Shown: positions 8,082 through 17,212 of the stretch, piece after piece
Layout: every line of letters starts with the position of its first letter
Position numbering within the stretch: the stretch's first letter is position 1
Source of the DNA: Clostridia bacterium
GTDB lineage: Bacteria; Bacillota; Clostridia; Oscillospirales; Acutalibacteraceae
Reading direction: 5' to 3'
NCBI GenBank assembly: GCA_017416765.1
Contig: JAFQBE010000005.1
Location: 1 to 64,000 of the forward strand
Length of the DNA: 64,000 bases
Notes under the pieces: generated by a model
Seen by the model: only the letters and a program-made list of their open reading frames with translations
Database searches by the model: none
Told to the model about the DNA's origin: nothing
Position numbers and translations under genes: made by a program

Positions 8082-10511
8082 TTATTTTTGTTCAATTTTT
8101 ACGGTTTTTATTTCCCATTTTCCGAAATTCAGCTTGCCGTTTTCTATTTGTTTCATTTCGTTGCCGAGTAAATCCACCTGTTTGGTAACCTTTCCGTATT
8201 CCGTTGAAATAACGGCGCCGGATTCTTTATCGGAGAAATTACACAAACGCGCAAGTATTGCACCGTTTTCAGGGTAAAGCGCGGTAAGTATTGCTTCGCC
8301 GTCTGCTTTAATATCGGCAATTTTGTATTCTGCCATATCGCCGTTGCCTTTTTTTGCTTTTATGGCAGAGGGCATCATGTTATAGGACATTGCAACGCGG
8401 TGAATGTCCGTATCTTTTACTGAGGAATCAAATGTAAACAGCGCAAACTCGCTTTCAAATGTACCGTCCAGCATTTTTGTGCCGCACATATAATCATTTG
8501 CGTAAATGAGCGGAATAAGCAGTCTGTTGCCCTGAATTGCACAGCCCATACAGCCGCGGTTCATTACGGCAAGTCCCTGCTTGCTGTCACGCATACCTAC
8601 CCAGTATGTGCCGAAGGTGTAGCTTGTGGAATTGAAAGCCTCTTCACGGTCAACTTCCGTATCGATAAGAATAAGGTCATCGGGGTACCAATAAGGTTCG
8701 GTTTTACGGAGCATTTCATTCCATTCGGAGATTGCATACGGCAGGTCACGTACAACCTTGCGTTCTTTTTCAAGGCAGAGGTTCATTGCAAAACAGAGCT
8801 TGTCCTCATGGTGGTGTCCGTTAAGAGTCAGCGGAACGGGTCTGCCCTGCGTTACATCGGTTCTGCCGATGTGCTCGCCGTGAATTTCAAAATTTGCCCT
8901 GCAGTCAATGCGCTGTGCTTCGCCGTTGAACTGCATTTCAAAGCGGTAGGGTACGGTGCCAATAAAGCCGTTCTGTACAGCTTTTGCGGAATGGTTGAGT
9001 ATTTCAACCTCCCAATTGCCGTTTGATACGCGGTCATCGCCGTCAATCCATGCGGTGAAAAGCTCTCCGCTGCCGTTATCATATACACGGCTTGCAAGCA
9101 TTTTATCGTCGATATATGCTATGCCGCTTTCGGTAAGCTTTACGCTGTAGCGCGGTGTTGTGAGTACGCCTGCTTCTTCGCACCATTCAAAGCCGCTGTT
9201 TTTATCTGCAACTGCTTCTTTAAGTGCAAAGCGTTTTATGCTCATTGCGGGCAGCTTAACATGAACGCGAAGCACACCGTTTGAAAAATCGCTTTCAAGC
9301 ATAGCTTCACCATCTGATACAGTAAATGCCTTATCTGTTTCAATTTCAATCCATTCGTCAATATCAAAGGAATGTGCATTTATTACAACAAGGCTTTCGC
9401 CGTCCTTACTTGCAAAACGCGCGGCAATAATGTTAAGTGAATCGGTTTTAACCTTGCCCGAATATTCAAGCGAGGTCGGAATAAATCTGCGCGATAAATC
9501 AAGCAGACCGCAGATTGTAACATCATGGTGCTGTGCGGCAAGGGCAAATTTCCATGCTTCTTCAAGTTCCTTCTGCTGTGCTTCACCGCCGAGCATTACG
9601 CTTATTGCGTTGAGCTTTTCTGCCTGTACACATTCTGTTTCGCTCTTGCGAACACCGTTGAATATTTCGTTGCCGCAGTAGCCCCAAGGCATCTGAACAT
9701 GGAAATCGTTGTCCGATGTGTTGAGCTCATCCTTTGCTTCGCCGTAAATTTTCGGAATATCTTCAAGCAGAACATATTCATAGTTGTCTTTGGTTTCTAC
9801 ATATTCTGTCAGCCTTTCAATGGGCTGACAAACATCATCATATCGCGATGCCAGAAGCGGCTGATACTTTTTGAATTTTTCTTCAAAGTCTTCAAGGTCA
9901 TAGCCTGCTTCACCCTCTGACCAGCGGGAAAGAATCCAGTTGTCAAGTGTGGTGCAGTTGTAGCCGCGGCCCTGCTCAGGGTAGGTGGGTACGGCGGGCA
10001 CCTGTGTGCCGTCCTTGCCCTTCCATAAGCCCCATGCGCTGTCAAAATTTTTCGGATATCCGTAGCCCATAACATGTGAGCGGAGAATTGCCGCATCGTA
10101 GCCGCACTGCTTAATAAGCTGCGGGGTCTGGTTATGAAGGGCAAATTCGGAAATGCTGTAAACATTGGGCGTTATGCCGAAGTAATCGAGGTTGGTGCGT
10201 ACCGCATAAAGCAGCTGGCGTGCATTTGATTCTTCCGATATTGTAAGCGCAAGCGGCTGACCGTAGGTTGTTGCACCAAGACCAACTCTGTCGGGATATT
10301 TTTTAAGCAGGTTGGCTACCAGTTCTACTATTTCGGGGTCACACCTTGAAAACTCGTCAAAGGTAAACGATTCGTAATCAAGTCCTATTTTAAGCTTGGG
10401 ATATTTTTTAAGCCATACGGCAATATTTTTGAGCCTTGGCTTTAAATGGTCGCCCCATAGTACATAGCCGCCGTGTTCATAGGTAAGTATATACATAGGT
10501 TGTTTGTTCAT
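8082..10511 (-). CDS. Glycoside hydrolase family 38-like protein (alpha-mannosidase fold), 809 aa
   Basis: Start chosen at ATG 10511 (MNKQPMYIL) because GGGAGCGG lies at the right distance; an ATG 15 bases earlier lacks a ribosome site. Residues ~1-270 form a glycosidase/deacetylase-type barrel (LTYEHGGYVLWGDH, KIGLDYESFTFDEF). Near residue 340 is AAQHHDVTICG, matching the AQHHD motif of the GH38 middle domain, and the C-terminal half is beta-rich as in GH38 alpha-mannosidases. There is no signal peptide, so it probably acts on imported oligosaccharides in the cytoplasm. The usual N-terminal HNDxGW motif is replaced by EHGGYV, so it is a divergent member and the substrate is uncertain. Confidence 0.72.
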   Translation of the reverse strand: MNKQPMYILTYEHGGYVLWGDHLKPRLKNIAVWLKKYPKLKIGLDYESFTFDEFSRCDPEIVELVANLLKKYPDRVGLGATTYGQPLALTISEESNARQLLYAVRTNLDYFGITPNVYSISEFALHNQTPQLIKQCGYDAAILRSHVMGYGYPKNFDSAWGLWKGKDGTQVPAVPTYPEQGRGYNCTTLDNWILSRWSEGEAGYDLEDFEEKFKKYQPLLASRYDDVCQPIERLTEYVETKDNYEYVLLEDIPKIYGEAKDELNTSDNDFHVQMPWGYCGNEIFNGVRKSETECVQAEKLNAISVMLGGEAQQKELEEAWKFALAAQHHDVTICGLLDLSRRFIPTSLEYSGKVKTDSLNIIAARFASKDGESLVVINAHSFDIDEWIEIETDKAFTVSDGEAMLESDFSNGVLRVHVKLPAMSIKRFALKEAVADKNSGFEWCEEAGVLTTPRYSVKLTESGIAYIDDKMLASRVYDNGSGELFTAWIDGDDRVSNGNWEVEILNHSAKAVQNGFIGTVPYRFEMQFNGEAQRIDCRANFEIHGEHIGRTDVTQGRPVPLTLNGHHHEDKLCFAMNLCLEKERKVVRDLPYAISEWNEMLRKTEPYWYPDDLILIDTEVDREEAFNSTSYTFGTYWVGMRDSKQGLAVMNRGCMGCAIQGNRLLIPLIYANDYMCGTKMLDGTFESEFALFTFDSSVKDTDIHRVAMSYNMMPSAIKAKKGNGDMAEYKIADIKADGEAILTALYPENGAILARLCNFSDKESGAVISTEYGKVTKQVDLLGNEMKQIENGKLNFGKWEIKTVKIEQK

Positions 10512-10548
10512 AATAACCGCTCCCATTATATTGATAATACCAAATTAT

Positions 10549-10577
10549 ATATAACACCAATTTTTTGAATATGTCAA
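10549..10577 (-). promoter_or_regulatory. Promoter of the GH38/permease operon
   Basis: Minus-strand TTGACA (10577-10572), 17-base spacer and TTATAT (10554-10549), 38 bases from the start codon. It is back to back with the lipase promoter. Confidence 0.6.
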
Positions 10578-10618
10578 TGTGTTTATTTAATCGTTTACAT
10601 AATATTTATTGTCAACGG

Positions 10619-10647
10619 TTGACATATATTTTCTGCTTTGGCATAAT
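10619..10647 (+). promoter_or_regulatory. Strong sigma-A promoter of the lipase gene
   Basis: Consensus TTGACA (10619-10624), exactly 17 bases, then CATAAT (10642-10647). The start codon is about 90 bases downstream, leaving an untranslated leader of ~80 bases. Confidence 0.75.
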
Positions 10648-10735
10648 AGAAATAATAATGATAAAAAAGAAAAATAAAATGTTGCTTTTTATCGTTATAC
10701 AATTATATCGGATATAATTCAGGAGGTTTAACCGT

Positions 10736-11809
10736 GTGGCAAAGATTATTTCAATTCCGTTGGCACTGATAATGTTGGTTGTTTCTTTGTTTTTCCCTTC
10801 AGCAGCTCCCGAAATAGATAAGGATAGCTGGAATACCAACTACAAATACATATGGGTACACGGTCTGATGGGCTGGGGCAGCTACGATTTCTATTATCCC
10901 TTGTTTCCGTATTGGGGTATGCTCAATGGCGATTTGATGAAGTCACTCAATAAAGCAGGGTACGAATGTTATGCTGCTTCTGTTGCACCTACAAGCAGTG
11001 CATGGGACAGAGCGTGCGAGCTTTATGCGCAGCTTACCGGAACGGTTGTTGATTACGGTGAGGCTCACAGTGAGCGTTGCGGTCATGACAGATACGGTGA
11101 AGATTTTTCGGGCAGAGCCTTGATAAGACAATGGGACAGCACAAACAAAATAAATCTTCTCGGTCATTCCTTCGGCGGCGCAACGGTGCGCGTTTTTGCC
11201 TCTCTTATGGCTGTGGGAAGTGAAGAAGAGATGAAGGCAAGTCCCGATGATGTTTCGCCGTTTTTTAAAGGCGGTAAGGCGGATTGGATTTATTCCGTAA
11301 CGGCACTTGCAGCACCCCATAACGGCACAAGCGCATACGGCGCAATGCCGCAGGACATTGACAGCGCGGCATACGATATGTATATTGATAATGCACTTGA
11401 ACTGAATAAAAATATTTATACGCACGAAAACACCTATTATTTCTCAATTGCCTGCTCTGCTACTAATAAAAATGCAGACGGAACATATTCAGCTGATACT
11501 TCTCTGATGGAAGGTATGTTCCAATCAAGTGCAAATGAAATGGGAAGCTATACCGGCAAAACACAGGGCGGCTATGAAATTGACGAAACATGGCTTGAAA
11601 ACGACGGACTTGTAAATACCGTTTCTGCTCTTGCTCCGAGCAGCGCTCCCACAAAGGTGTTTGATGCATCGGATATACAGGCAGGTGTATGGAACATTAT
11701 GCCGGTTTATCGCGGCGACCATATGTCACTTCAGGGCGGTATGACAAAGGTAAATAAAGATATTTTTGATTATTATGTATTGCATCTGGATATGATTAAC
11801 AGATTATAA
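10736..11809 (+). CDS. Secreted triacylglycerol lipase, family I.5-like alpha/beta hydrolase, 357 aa
   Basis: GTG start at 10736 with AGGAGG nine bases upstream. A signal peptide covers residues ~1-25 (IPLALIMLVVSLFF, then PSAA). The nucleophile elbow is GHSFGG with Ser145, preceded by the oxyanion region VHGLMGW (41-47). The stretch VVDYGEAHSERCGHDRYG (104-121) matches the zinc-site region of Staphylococcus/Geobacillus I.5 lipases. The likely remaining triad residues are Asp290 (ENDGLVN) and His329 (RGDHMSLQGG). The length matches mature I.5 lipases without a propeptide. It would hydrolyse acylglycerols outside the cell. It is a single-gene unit with its own promoter and terminator, divergent from the GH38 operon. 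Confidence 0.88.
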   Translation: MAKIISIPLALIMLVVSLFFPSAAPEIDKDSWNTNYKYIWVHGLMGWGSYDFYYPLFPYWGMLNGDLMKSLNKAGYECYAASVAPTSSAWDRACELYAQLTGTVVDYGEAHSERCGHDRYGEDFSGRALIRQWDSTNKINLLGHSFGGATVRVFASLMAVGSEEEMKASPDDVSPFFKGGKADWIYSVTALAAPHNGTSAYGAMPQDIDSAAYDMYIDNALELNKNIYTHENTYYFSIACSATNKNADGTYSADTSLMEGMFQSSANEMGSYTGKTQGGYEIDETWLENDGLVNTVSALAPSSAPTKVFDASDIQAGVWNIMPVYRGDHMSLQGGMTKVNKDIFDYYVLHLDMINRL

Positions 11810-11816
11810 TGCAGTT

Positions 11817-11867
11817 AAAGAACAGATTGACGCTTTGAACACAAGCCGATATCTGTTCTTTTTTTGC
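11817..11867 (+). terminator. Terminator of the lipase gene
   Basis: Arms AAGAACAGAT (11818-11827) and ATCTGTTCTT (11851-11860) followed by seven Ts. Confidence 0.85.
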
Positions 11868-11885
11868 TTTTTTGCAGCCAAGCCC

Positions 11886-11915
11886 TTGGCAAAACAAAAA
11901 CAAATATGTTATAAT
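11886..11915 (+). promoter_or_regulatory. Candidate promoter of the HD/ECF-S/flavoprotein cluster
   Basis: TTGGCA (11886-11891), 18-base spacer and a perfect TATAAT (11910-11915), 36 bases before the HD gene start. Confidence 0.6.
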
Positions 11916-11951
11916 AAAAATCTATTGCATATCCGAAAAGGAGATTTTTTC

Positions 11952-12512
11952 ATGCTTACACTTGATACAGCAAAGCAGCTGCTTTCACAGACTACAACCG
12001 AACCGCATCTTTTTTTGCACGCTAAAAATGTAAGTGTTGCTATGGGCGGTCTTGCAGAACATTTCGGCGAAGATGCCGAGCATTGGATGGCTGTCGGCTA
12101 TCTGCACGATTATGATTATGAGCAGCATCCCGACGAACATCTTCAGCATACTGCAGAGCCTTTGAAGTCCGCAGGAGTTACTGACGAGGAAATACGCGTT
12201 ATCCTTGCGCACGGTTACGATTTTAACGGTGTCGAGCCGCTTACAAATTTCGAAAAATCGCTGTATACCGTTGACGAGCTTACAGGCATTATTCAGGCTG
12301 CAGCGCGTATGCGTCCTGCGGGCATAACCGATATGGAGTTATCCAGCTTCATGAAAAAATTCAAGGATAAAAAGTTTGCCGCAAAGTGCAACCGCGACCT
12401 TATAAAGCGCGGCTGTGATATGCTCGGTATGGAAGTAAAGGAAGTGGCTTCAATCTGTATAGAAGCTATGAAAAAATATGCCGATGAACTTGAAATAGGT
12501 GTAAAGGCATAA
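11952..12512 (+). CDS. HD-domain metal-dependent hydrolase, 186 aa
   Basis: ATG at 11952 follows AAGGAGA; the frame is open further upstream but passes through the promoter and terminator, so the shorter form is right. His23, the His52-Asp53 pair (VGYLHDYDYE), the His in VILAHGYDF and Asp in VDELTG form the pattern of HD-superfamily phosphohydrolases. These proteins are small, cytosolic and hydrolyse phosphate esters or nucleotides; the substrate is unknown. Seventeen bases separate it from the transporter gene, suggesting cotranscription. Confidence 0.8.
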   Translation: MLTLDTAKQLLSQTTTEPHLFLHAKNVSVAMGGLAEHFGEDAEHWMAVGYLHDYDYEQHPDEHLQHTAEPLKSAGVTDEEIRVILAHGYDFNGVEPLTNFEKSLYTVDELTGIIQAAARMRPAGITDMELSSFMKKFKDKKFAAKCNRDLIKRGCDMLGMEVKEVASICIEAMKKYADELEIGVKA

Positions 12513-12528
12513 CACGGAGGAGAACGCT

Positions 12529-13104
12529 ATGAAAAAAGTGAATACTAAAATTCAGAAATTAACGCTCGGAGCAATACTTACTGCGCTTGTGGTTGTGCTT
12601 CAGTGCATGGGTCAGTTTATACGCTTCGGTCCGTTTTCAATTTCGCTTGTGCTGCTGCCTATTGTTATCGGTGCGGCAATGTGCGGTACGGCAGTGAGTA
12701 CATGGCTTGGTCTGGTTTTCGGCGTAGTTGTGCTGATGACGGATGCTGCGGCTTTCCTTGCAATCAGCGTACCGGGTACGGTTATAACCGTGCTTTTAAA
12801 GGGTGTGCTTTGCGGTCTTGCTGCGGGGCTGATTTATAACCTTGTTGCAAAGAAAAGCAAATATGCCGCCGTTGTATCGGCAGCGGTAGTTTGTCCAATA
12901 GTAAATACGGGTATATTTCTGCTTGGCTGTGTGCTGTTCTTTTTTGAAACAATTGAAAGCTGGGCTTTGGCAGGCGGTTACGCTACGGCGGCAGAGTATA
13001 TGTTCCTCGGGCTTGCAGGCGGCAATTTCCTTTTTGAGCTTGCAACAAATATTATTTTAAGCCCTACTGTTGTTAGACTGCTCAATATAAAAAAGAAAGT
13101 ATAA
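12529..13104 (+). CDS. ECF transporter S component (vitamin/cofactor binding), 191 aa
   Basis: About six hydrophobic helices, with the ECF S-component features of an N-terminal LTLGAILTALVVVLQ helix, a loop FGPFSISLVLLPIVIG and a C-terminal LFELATNIILSPTVVRLL helix. The S component captures a vitamin or other small molecule and works with shared EcfA/A'/T energising subunits, which are not in this window. The substrate cannot be inferred from the neighbours. The ribosome site is ACGGAGGAG before ATG 12529. The length of ~190 residues is standard. Confidence 0.85.
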   Translation: MKKVNTKIQKLTLGAILTALVVVLQCMGQFIRFGPFSISLVLLPIVIGAAMCGTAVSTWLGLVFGVVVLMTDAAAFLAISVPGTVITVLLKGVLCGLAAGLIYNLVAKKSKYAAVVSAAVVCPIVNTGIFLLGCVLFFFETIESWALAGGYATAAEYMFLGLAGGNFLFELATNIILSPTVVRLLNIKKKV

Positions 13105-13129
13105 TTTAATAGATAAAAGAGGAGAAAAA

Positions 13130-14281
13130 ATGAAAATCACAGCAGATGTAAAATATATAGGTGTTAACGACCGTAAAATTGACCTTTTTGAAGGTCAGTA
13201 CATTGTGCCGGAAGGTATGGCATACAACTCCTACGCAATTATTGATGAAAAAATTGCGATTATGGACAGTGTAGATGCAGGCTTTACCGATGAATGGCTT
13301 GCCAATATCGAAGCTGCACTTGAAGGCAGAAAGCCCGATTATCTTATTGTTCAGCACATGGAGCCGGACCATTCGGCAAGTGTGAAGCACTTTGCCGATG
13401 CTTATCCGCAGGCAACCATTGTTTCGTCCGCCAAGGCATTTGTTATGATGAAAAACTTTTTCGGCACAGATTTTGCTGAAAGACAGCTTGTGGTAGGCGA
13501 GGGCGATAAGCTCACCCTCGGCAAGCATGAGCTTACCTTTGTTACTGCGCCCATGGTGCATTGGCCCGAGGTTATAGTAACTTATGACAGTACGGATAAA
13601 ATCCTTTTCTCGGCTGACGGCTTCGGCAAATTCGGTGCGCTTGATGCTGATGAAGACTGGGCGTGCGAGGCAAGAAGATACTATATAGGTATAGTCGGTA
13701 AATATGGCGCACAGGTGCAGGCTCTGCTCAAAAAAGCTGCTGCACTCGATATTGAAATAATCTGTCCGCTTCACGGTCCGATACTGACAGAAAACCTTGG
13801 CTACTATATAAACCTTTACGATATCTGGTCAAGCTACCGCCCCGAAGAAGAAGGCGTAATGATAGCCTACACTTCTGTTTATTCCAACACTAAAAAGGCT
13901 GTAATGCTGCTTGAAGAAAAGCTGAAAGCACTTGGCTGCCCTAAGGTTGTTGTCAATGACCTTGCGCGCTGCGATATGGCAGAAGCTGTGGAAGATGCGT
14001 TCCGCTATTCAAAGCTTGTACTTGCAACAACCACCTACAATGCGGATATCTTCCCCTTTATGCGCGAATTCATCAACCACCTGACCGAACGCGGATACCA
14101 GAACAGAACAGTCGGTATGATTGAAAACGGCACATGGGCACCAATGGCGGTAAAGGTGATGAAGGGTATGCTTGAAAAAAGCAAGAACCTTACCTATACC
14201 GATACAACCGTAAAAATCATGTCCGCACTAAATTCCGAAAGCGAAGCACAGCTTGACGCACTCGCAAAAGAACTTGTGTGA
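13130..14281 (+). CDS. fprA: Flavo-diiron protein (FprA-type A flavoprotein), 383 aa
   Basis: The N-terminal metallo-beta-lactamase-like domain holds the diiron ligands His76, Glu78, Asp80 and His81 (QHMEPDH), His144 (MVHWPE), Asp163 (SADGFG) and His215 (CPLHGP). The C-terminal flavodoxin domain begins at ~residue 243 with IAYTSVYSNTKKA (FMN phosphate loop). All ligands are present, so an active enzyme is expected. The family reduces O2 to water or NO to N2O in the cytosol of anaerobes, using electrons from rubredoxin or a flavin reductase. It has GAGGAG upstream and lies 25 bases after the S component. Its relation to those neighbours is only positional. Confidence 0.92.
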   Translation: MKITADVKYIGVNDRKIDLFEGQYIVPEGMAYNSYAIIDEKIAIMDSVDAGFTDEWLANIEAALEGRKPDYLIVQHMEPDHSASVKHFADAYPQATIVSSAKAFVMMKNFFGTDFAERQLVVGEGDKLTLGKHELTFVTAPMVHWPEVIVTYDSTDKILFSADGFGKFGALDADEDWACEARRYYIGIVGKYGAQVQALLKKAAALDIEIICPLHGPILTENLGYYINLYDIWSSYRPEEEGVMIAYTSVYSNTKKAVMLLEEKLKALGCPKVVVNDLARCDMAEAVEDAFRYSKLVLATTTYNADIFPFMREFINHLTERGYQNRTVGMIENGTWAPMAVKVMKGMLEKSKNLTYTDTTVKIMSALNSESEAQLDALAKELV

Positions 14282-14300
14282 TTTTAAATATTGCAAACAA

Positions 14301-14339
14301 AAACCTGTAAACATGCGTAAAAACGTGTTTACAGGTTTT
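14301..14339 (+). terminator. Terminator after the flavo-diiron gene
   Basis: Long perfect arms AAACCTGTAAACA / TGTTTACAGGTTT with a 13-base loop, ending in TTTT. Confidence 0.8.
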
Positions 14340-14441
14340 ATCAGTTGATGAAGAAATTACAATTTGTCGAGATGAATTGAAAATGGATAGTTGAAAATTA
14401 AGGGTCGCTTCGCTCCGATTTTAAAATGAAACCTTACAGAG

Positions 14442-14508
14442 TGTCATCCTGAACGAAGTGAAGGATCTTTTAAACCTTTAAGATTCTTCGCTTACGCTCA
14501 GAATGACA
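14442..14508. repeat. Short palindromic interspersed repeat
   Basis: Imperfect inverted repeat whose arms are TGTCATCCTGAACGAAGTGA... (14442-14469) and ...GCTCAGAATGACA (14480-14508). From memory this sequence type recurs in intergenic spaces of many gut clostridia. The gene-free stretch 14282-14735 holds this repeat, the preceding terminator and AT-rich or GCACTCTGCACTC-like low-complexity sequence; no gene is seen there. Confidence 0.7.
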
Positions 14509-14735
14509 GCGAATTCTACGTTCGGATTAGGGTATCCCGCCGGCAATCGCCGACAATTATTATCTATTAATTTTTATTTCTTATCTATTATCTAAACGAT
14601 ATTAAAATTCAGCGAGAGATAAGAGATAAAAGATAATAAATAATAGGTAATAGTTTTTTAAATAGGGTGAGGGCGAAGCCCTCCCACCGTTCTGCGTTCT
14701 GAACTCTGCACTCTGCACTCAAATAAACTGGCAAT

Positions 14736-15974
14736 TTATATATACATCGCAAGGTCGGAGCGTTTATCAACTCCGGTCTTTTCTTTTGCGGATTTCAGCA
14801 TGTTTTTTACCTGGGATTCGGGCATATCAAGCTGGTTTGCTATCTGCTTGTCGGTAAGTCCGAATACTGCAAGGCGGGCTATTTCGCGCTCGCGCAGGGT
14901 GAGTGCGACGGAAACTGTTCGTTCAAGCATTGCGTTGTGAATAACCGTCCAGCCCGTTTGCAAGCGTTTATGCAAATCCTTAACACGCTTTGCGGCATAC
15001 GGATCTACCAGCAAAAGCCTTTCGTCAAGAATTTTGCCGAGCTGTCTGCGGTGTTCTGCAAGCGGACCAAACAAATCGTCTTCAAGACAATCTTTTATAG
15101 CTTTGTCGAGGTGATATGTTGCTCTTTCGGTGTCACCGCATTGCTGATAAGCAATGGCGCACATCAATCGCAAATATATTTCTGCAAGCAGTACGCCGTC
15201 GTTCTGTGCTGTGGTTATCAACGGTTCTGCAATGTAGGGTATACATCTCATCAGACCAAGTCCGCGTATGTTCTGCAGCTTCAGTTCGCCGGTTGCAAGC
15301 TCCTGCGCATAAACGATAAGGTATTTAAGATAATATACCATTGCAGCAGGGTGCGCATCGGCGGGAAGAGTTTCAAAGCAGCCTATTTTGAACCATTCAG
15401 GGAAATCCTCCGAAGCCCTTATTGCGCTGTCGGTTGCGGCAAGCGAAAGGGCAAGTATGTCGCGGTCAGTGCTGTTCTTTACAGGTGCTTCGCATATGTG
15501 CTTTCTTGCGCGTCGCCACATGTTTATATCGCCGGTCCACATTGCACACAATGCAAGCAGCATGCCGCTGCCTATAATTGCATAAAAGCCCGAATGCTTA
15601 TCAAAAAAATACTGAACATAGCGGTACACGCTGTCTATTTCACCGCGGCTGTATGCTATTTCAGCAGAAAACAGCGCCTGTGCTTCGGGATTGTCGGATA
15701 GGGAGAGTATGCATTTGTTTGCGGTTCCGGGTTCGGAATAAAGGTCAGTCATATCCAGAAAAGGGCTTTTGCGAGGCATAGGAATATCGCGCTGCGCTTC
15801 GTCTTTTGCGGCTTTACTTCTGCCGTCAACAGGGCGGATAGCGTCTGCAGGTATCAGCCAGTTTGTTCCCAGCCGTTCTGCGCCCGGTATTTTGCCCAGC
15901 CTGCAGTAATCCTGCACGCGCCTTACGGATATGCTCCATTTTTCTGCGGTTTGCTGAACGGTTAATTTGTTCAT
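14736..15974 (-). CDS. Transcriptional regulator: excisionase-like N-terminus, helical middle, LuxR-type HTH C-terminus, 412 aa
   Basis: Residues 1-50 (LTVQQTAEKWSISVRRVQDY, then GAERLGTNWLIPADA) form a MerR/excisionase-type helix-turn-helix. Residues ~90-340 are alpha-helical and TPR-like (ATYHLDKAIKDCL). Residues ~352-410 form a LuxR/GerE DNA-binding domain (LTLREREIARLAVFGLTDKQ, MPESQVKNMLKSA). Having a DNA-binding motif at both ends is unusual. The gene starts at ATG 15974 behind AAGGTGG and is divergent from the Tad pilus operon across a ~490-base spacer, so it is a reasonable candidate regulator of that operon; this is inferred from position only. Confidence 0.8.
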   Translation of the reverse strand: MNKLTVQQTAEKWSISVRRVQDYCRLGKIPGAERLGTNWLIPADAIRPVDGRSKAAKDEAQRDIPMPRKSPFLDMTDLYSEPGTANKCILSLSDNPEAQALFSAEIAYSRGEIDSVYRYVQYFFDKHSGFYAIIGSGMLLALCAMWTGDINMWRRARKHICEAPVKNSTDRDILALSLAATDSAIRASEDFPEWFKIGCFETLPADAHPAAMVYYLKYLIVYAQELATGELKLQNIRGLGLMRCIPYIAEPLITTAQNDGVLLAEIYLRLMCAIAYQQCGDTERATYHLDKAIKDCLEDDLFGPLAEHRRQLGKILDERLLLVDPYAAKRVKDLHKRLQTGWTVIHNAMLERTVSVALTLREREIARLAVFGLTDKQIANQLDMPESQVKNMLKSAKEKTGVDKRSDLAMYI

Positions 15975-16380
15975 GTTTTACCACCTTACGCCGTGTATTC
16001 TTCGTTCTGACGCTGAATGCGCTTTTATTATACAGCGTTTGCGCGACAAATACAAGTTGAATTTATAAAATGTTTATAAATTAATTCTAAACAAATTCTA
16101 AAATTTATGCACCGAATGGGCAAAATATGCTGTATATACAGCTAAATATACAAAAAAATATGCGAAAACTGCATATTTAGTCGTAAATTGCCGTTTTATA
16201 ATTCGTTTGTGCAAAATAGAGAAGAAAAATGCAGCTTTTCCTGCATTTTGTGCCCTTTATTTTAAAAATATTTGTAATAAGAAGGATTGCGTTCAAAACA
16301 GCATTTTTACGCTAAAAACCCCATTATTTAGGCTTTGTGCAATTTAACTAAAAGTTATCCACAATGTGAAAAACTATTGT

Positions 16381-16409
16381 TTGACTTCAATAGTTGGCGG
16401 GTGTACCAT
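16381..16409 (+). promoter_or_regulatory. Candidate promoter of the Tad pilus operon
   Basis: TTGACT (16381-16386), 17-base spacer and TACCAT (16404-16409). The expected leader of ~50 bases contains a tight hairpin GGAAGC-gccaa-GCTTCC (16423-16439) followed by GGGAGG before the start. The rest of the 15975-16464 spacer is AT-rich, with a single perfect DnaA-box-like TTATCCACA at 16355-16363 and no gene. Confidence 0.55.
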
Positions 16410-16464
16410 GAAGTTGCAAAGAGGAAGCGCCAAGCTTCCGAACGAAACCGGGAGGTGAAAGCTG

Positions 16465-17148
16465 ATGGTTGAAACAATTTACGGTGGGGCGCTCGGTACA
16501 CTCGCAGCGCTGGCCTTTAACCGGATAGCGATTTTTCAGATTAAGCAGCGGACACAGGAAAGCTCAAAAATCGAAGCGGTTAAAAACATGGCGGTGATAG
16601 TCGCCTGGGTGCTGCTCTCGGGAGTTCTGTTTGCGGTAACCTTTTTAAGGTACAGCGAAACGGCTGCAAGGCTTGAAGCTGTTGCATACATATCGGTAGC
16701 ACTTGCAATAGCCATTGTAGACCTGGATATCAAAAAGATACCGAATTCTTCGGTACTTGCGCTTCTGATAATCCGAACCGTCGCAATCGTTTACGCTATC
16801 GCAACAGGAGTCCCGATAAAGGAAACGCTGATTCCTTCGCTCATAGGTCTTGCGGCAGGCTTCATTCTCTATCAGCTGCCCATGCTCATAGGCATACCGA
16901 TAGGAACAGGCGATGTAAAGTACAGCGCAGCAATCGGCTACTGTCTGGGTGCTTTCGGATATCTTCAGGCATCGCTGATAATGGCAGTCGGCTTGCTTAT
17001 CTACCTTGTATACCTGGTAGCAACAAAAAAGGGTTCGGTTAAAACCGCCGTTCCGATGGGTCCCTACCTTTCACTCGGAGCAGTGATTACGGTTCTTTTC
17101 CCTGCGTTTGGTGAACTCTCACAACAAGTTTTTTCAGCACTGTTTTAA
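16465..17148 (+). CDS. tadV: Tad prepilin peptidase TadV/CpaA (A24 aspartic protease), 227 aa
   Basis: A polytopic membrane protein with the two catalytic aspartates of A24 prepilin peptidases: one in VDLDIKKIPN (Asp86/Asp88) and one in the GTGD motif (residues 147-150, Asp150). It would cleave the leader of Flp pilins and TadE/G pseudopilins after the conserved Gly. There is no N-methyltransferase zinc domain, as is normal for the short Tad form. It is the first gene of the Tad operon, behind a GGGAGG site, and the first pilin gene follows 64 bases later. Confidence 0.9.
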   Translation: MVETIYGGALGTLAALAFNRIAIFQIKQRTQESSKIEAVKNMAVIVAWVLLSGVLFAVTFLRYSETAARLEAVAYISVALAIAIVDLDIKKIPNSSVLALLIIRTVAIVYAIATGVPIKETLIPSLIGLAAGFILYQLPMLIGIPIGTGDVKYSAAIGYCLGAFGYLQASLIMAVGLLIYLVYLVATKKGSVKTAVPMGPYLSLGAVITVLFPAFGELSQQVFSALF

Positions 17149-17212
17149 ATTTGCAGCTAACCCGTGTAAGGGTAAAATAAAAACAAAAAATAAAAAAATG
17201 GAGGTAAGCACT

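Noticed and set aside
12529-14281. Functional link between the ECF S component and the flavo-diiron protein
   Set aside because: Only adjacency supports it; no binding-site or riboswitch evidence shows shared substrate or control.
16355-16363. Perfect DnaA box TTATCCACA
   Set aside because: Only a single copy is present, with no DnaA-box cluster, dnaA/dnaN genes or AT-rich unwinding array nearby, so not an origin.
16381-16464. Possible c-di-GMP riboswitch in front of the Tad operon
   Set aside because: The likely leader is only ~50 bases and lacks the conserved GGCAAACC and paired P2/P3 core; only a simple hairpin is present.
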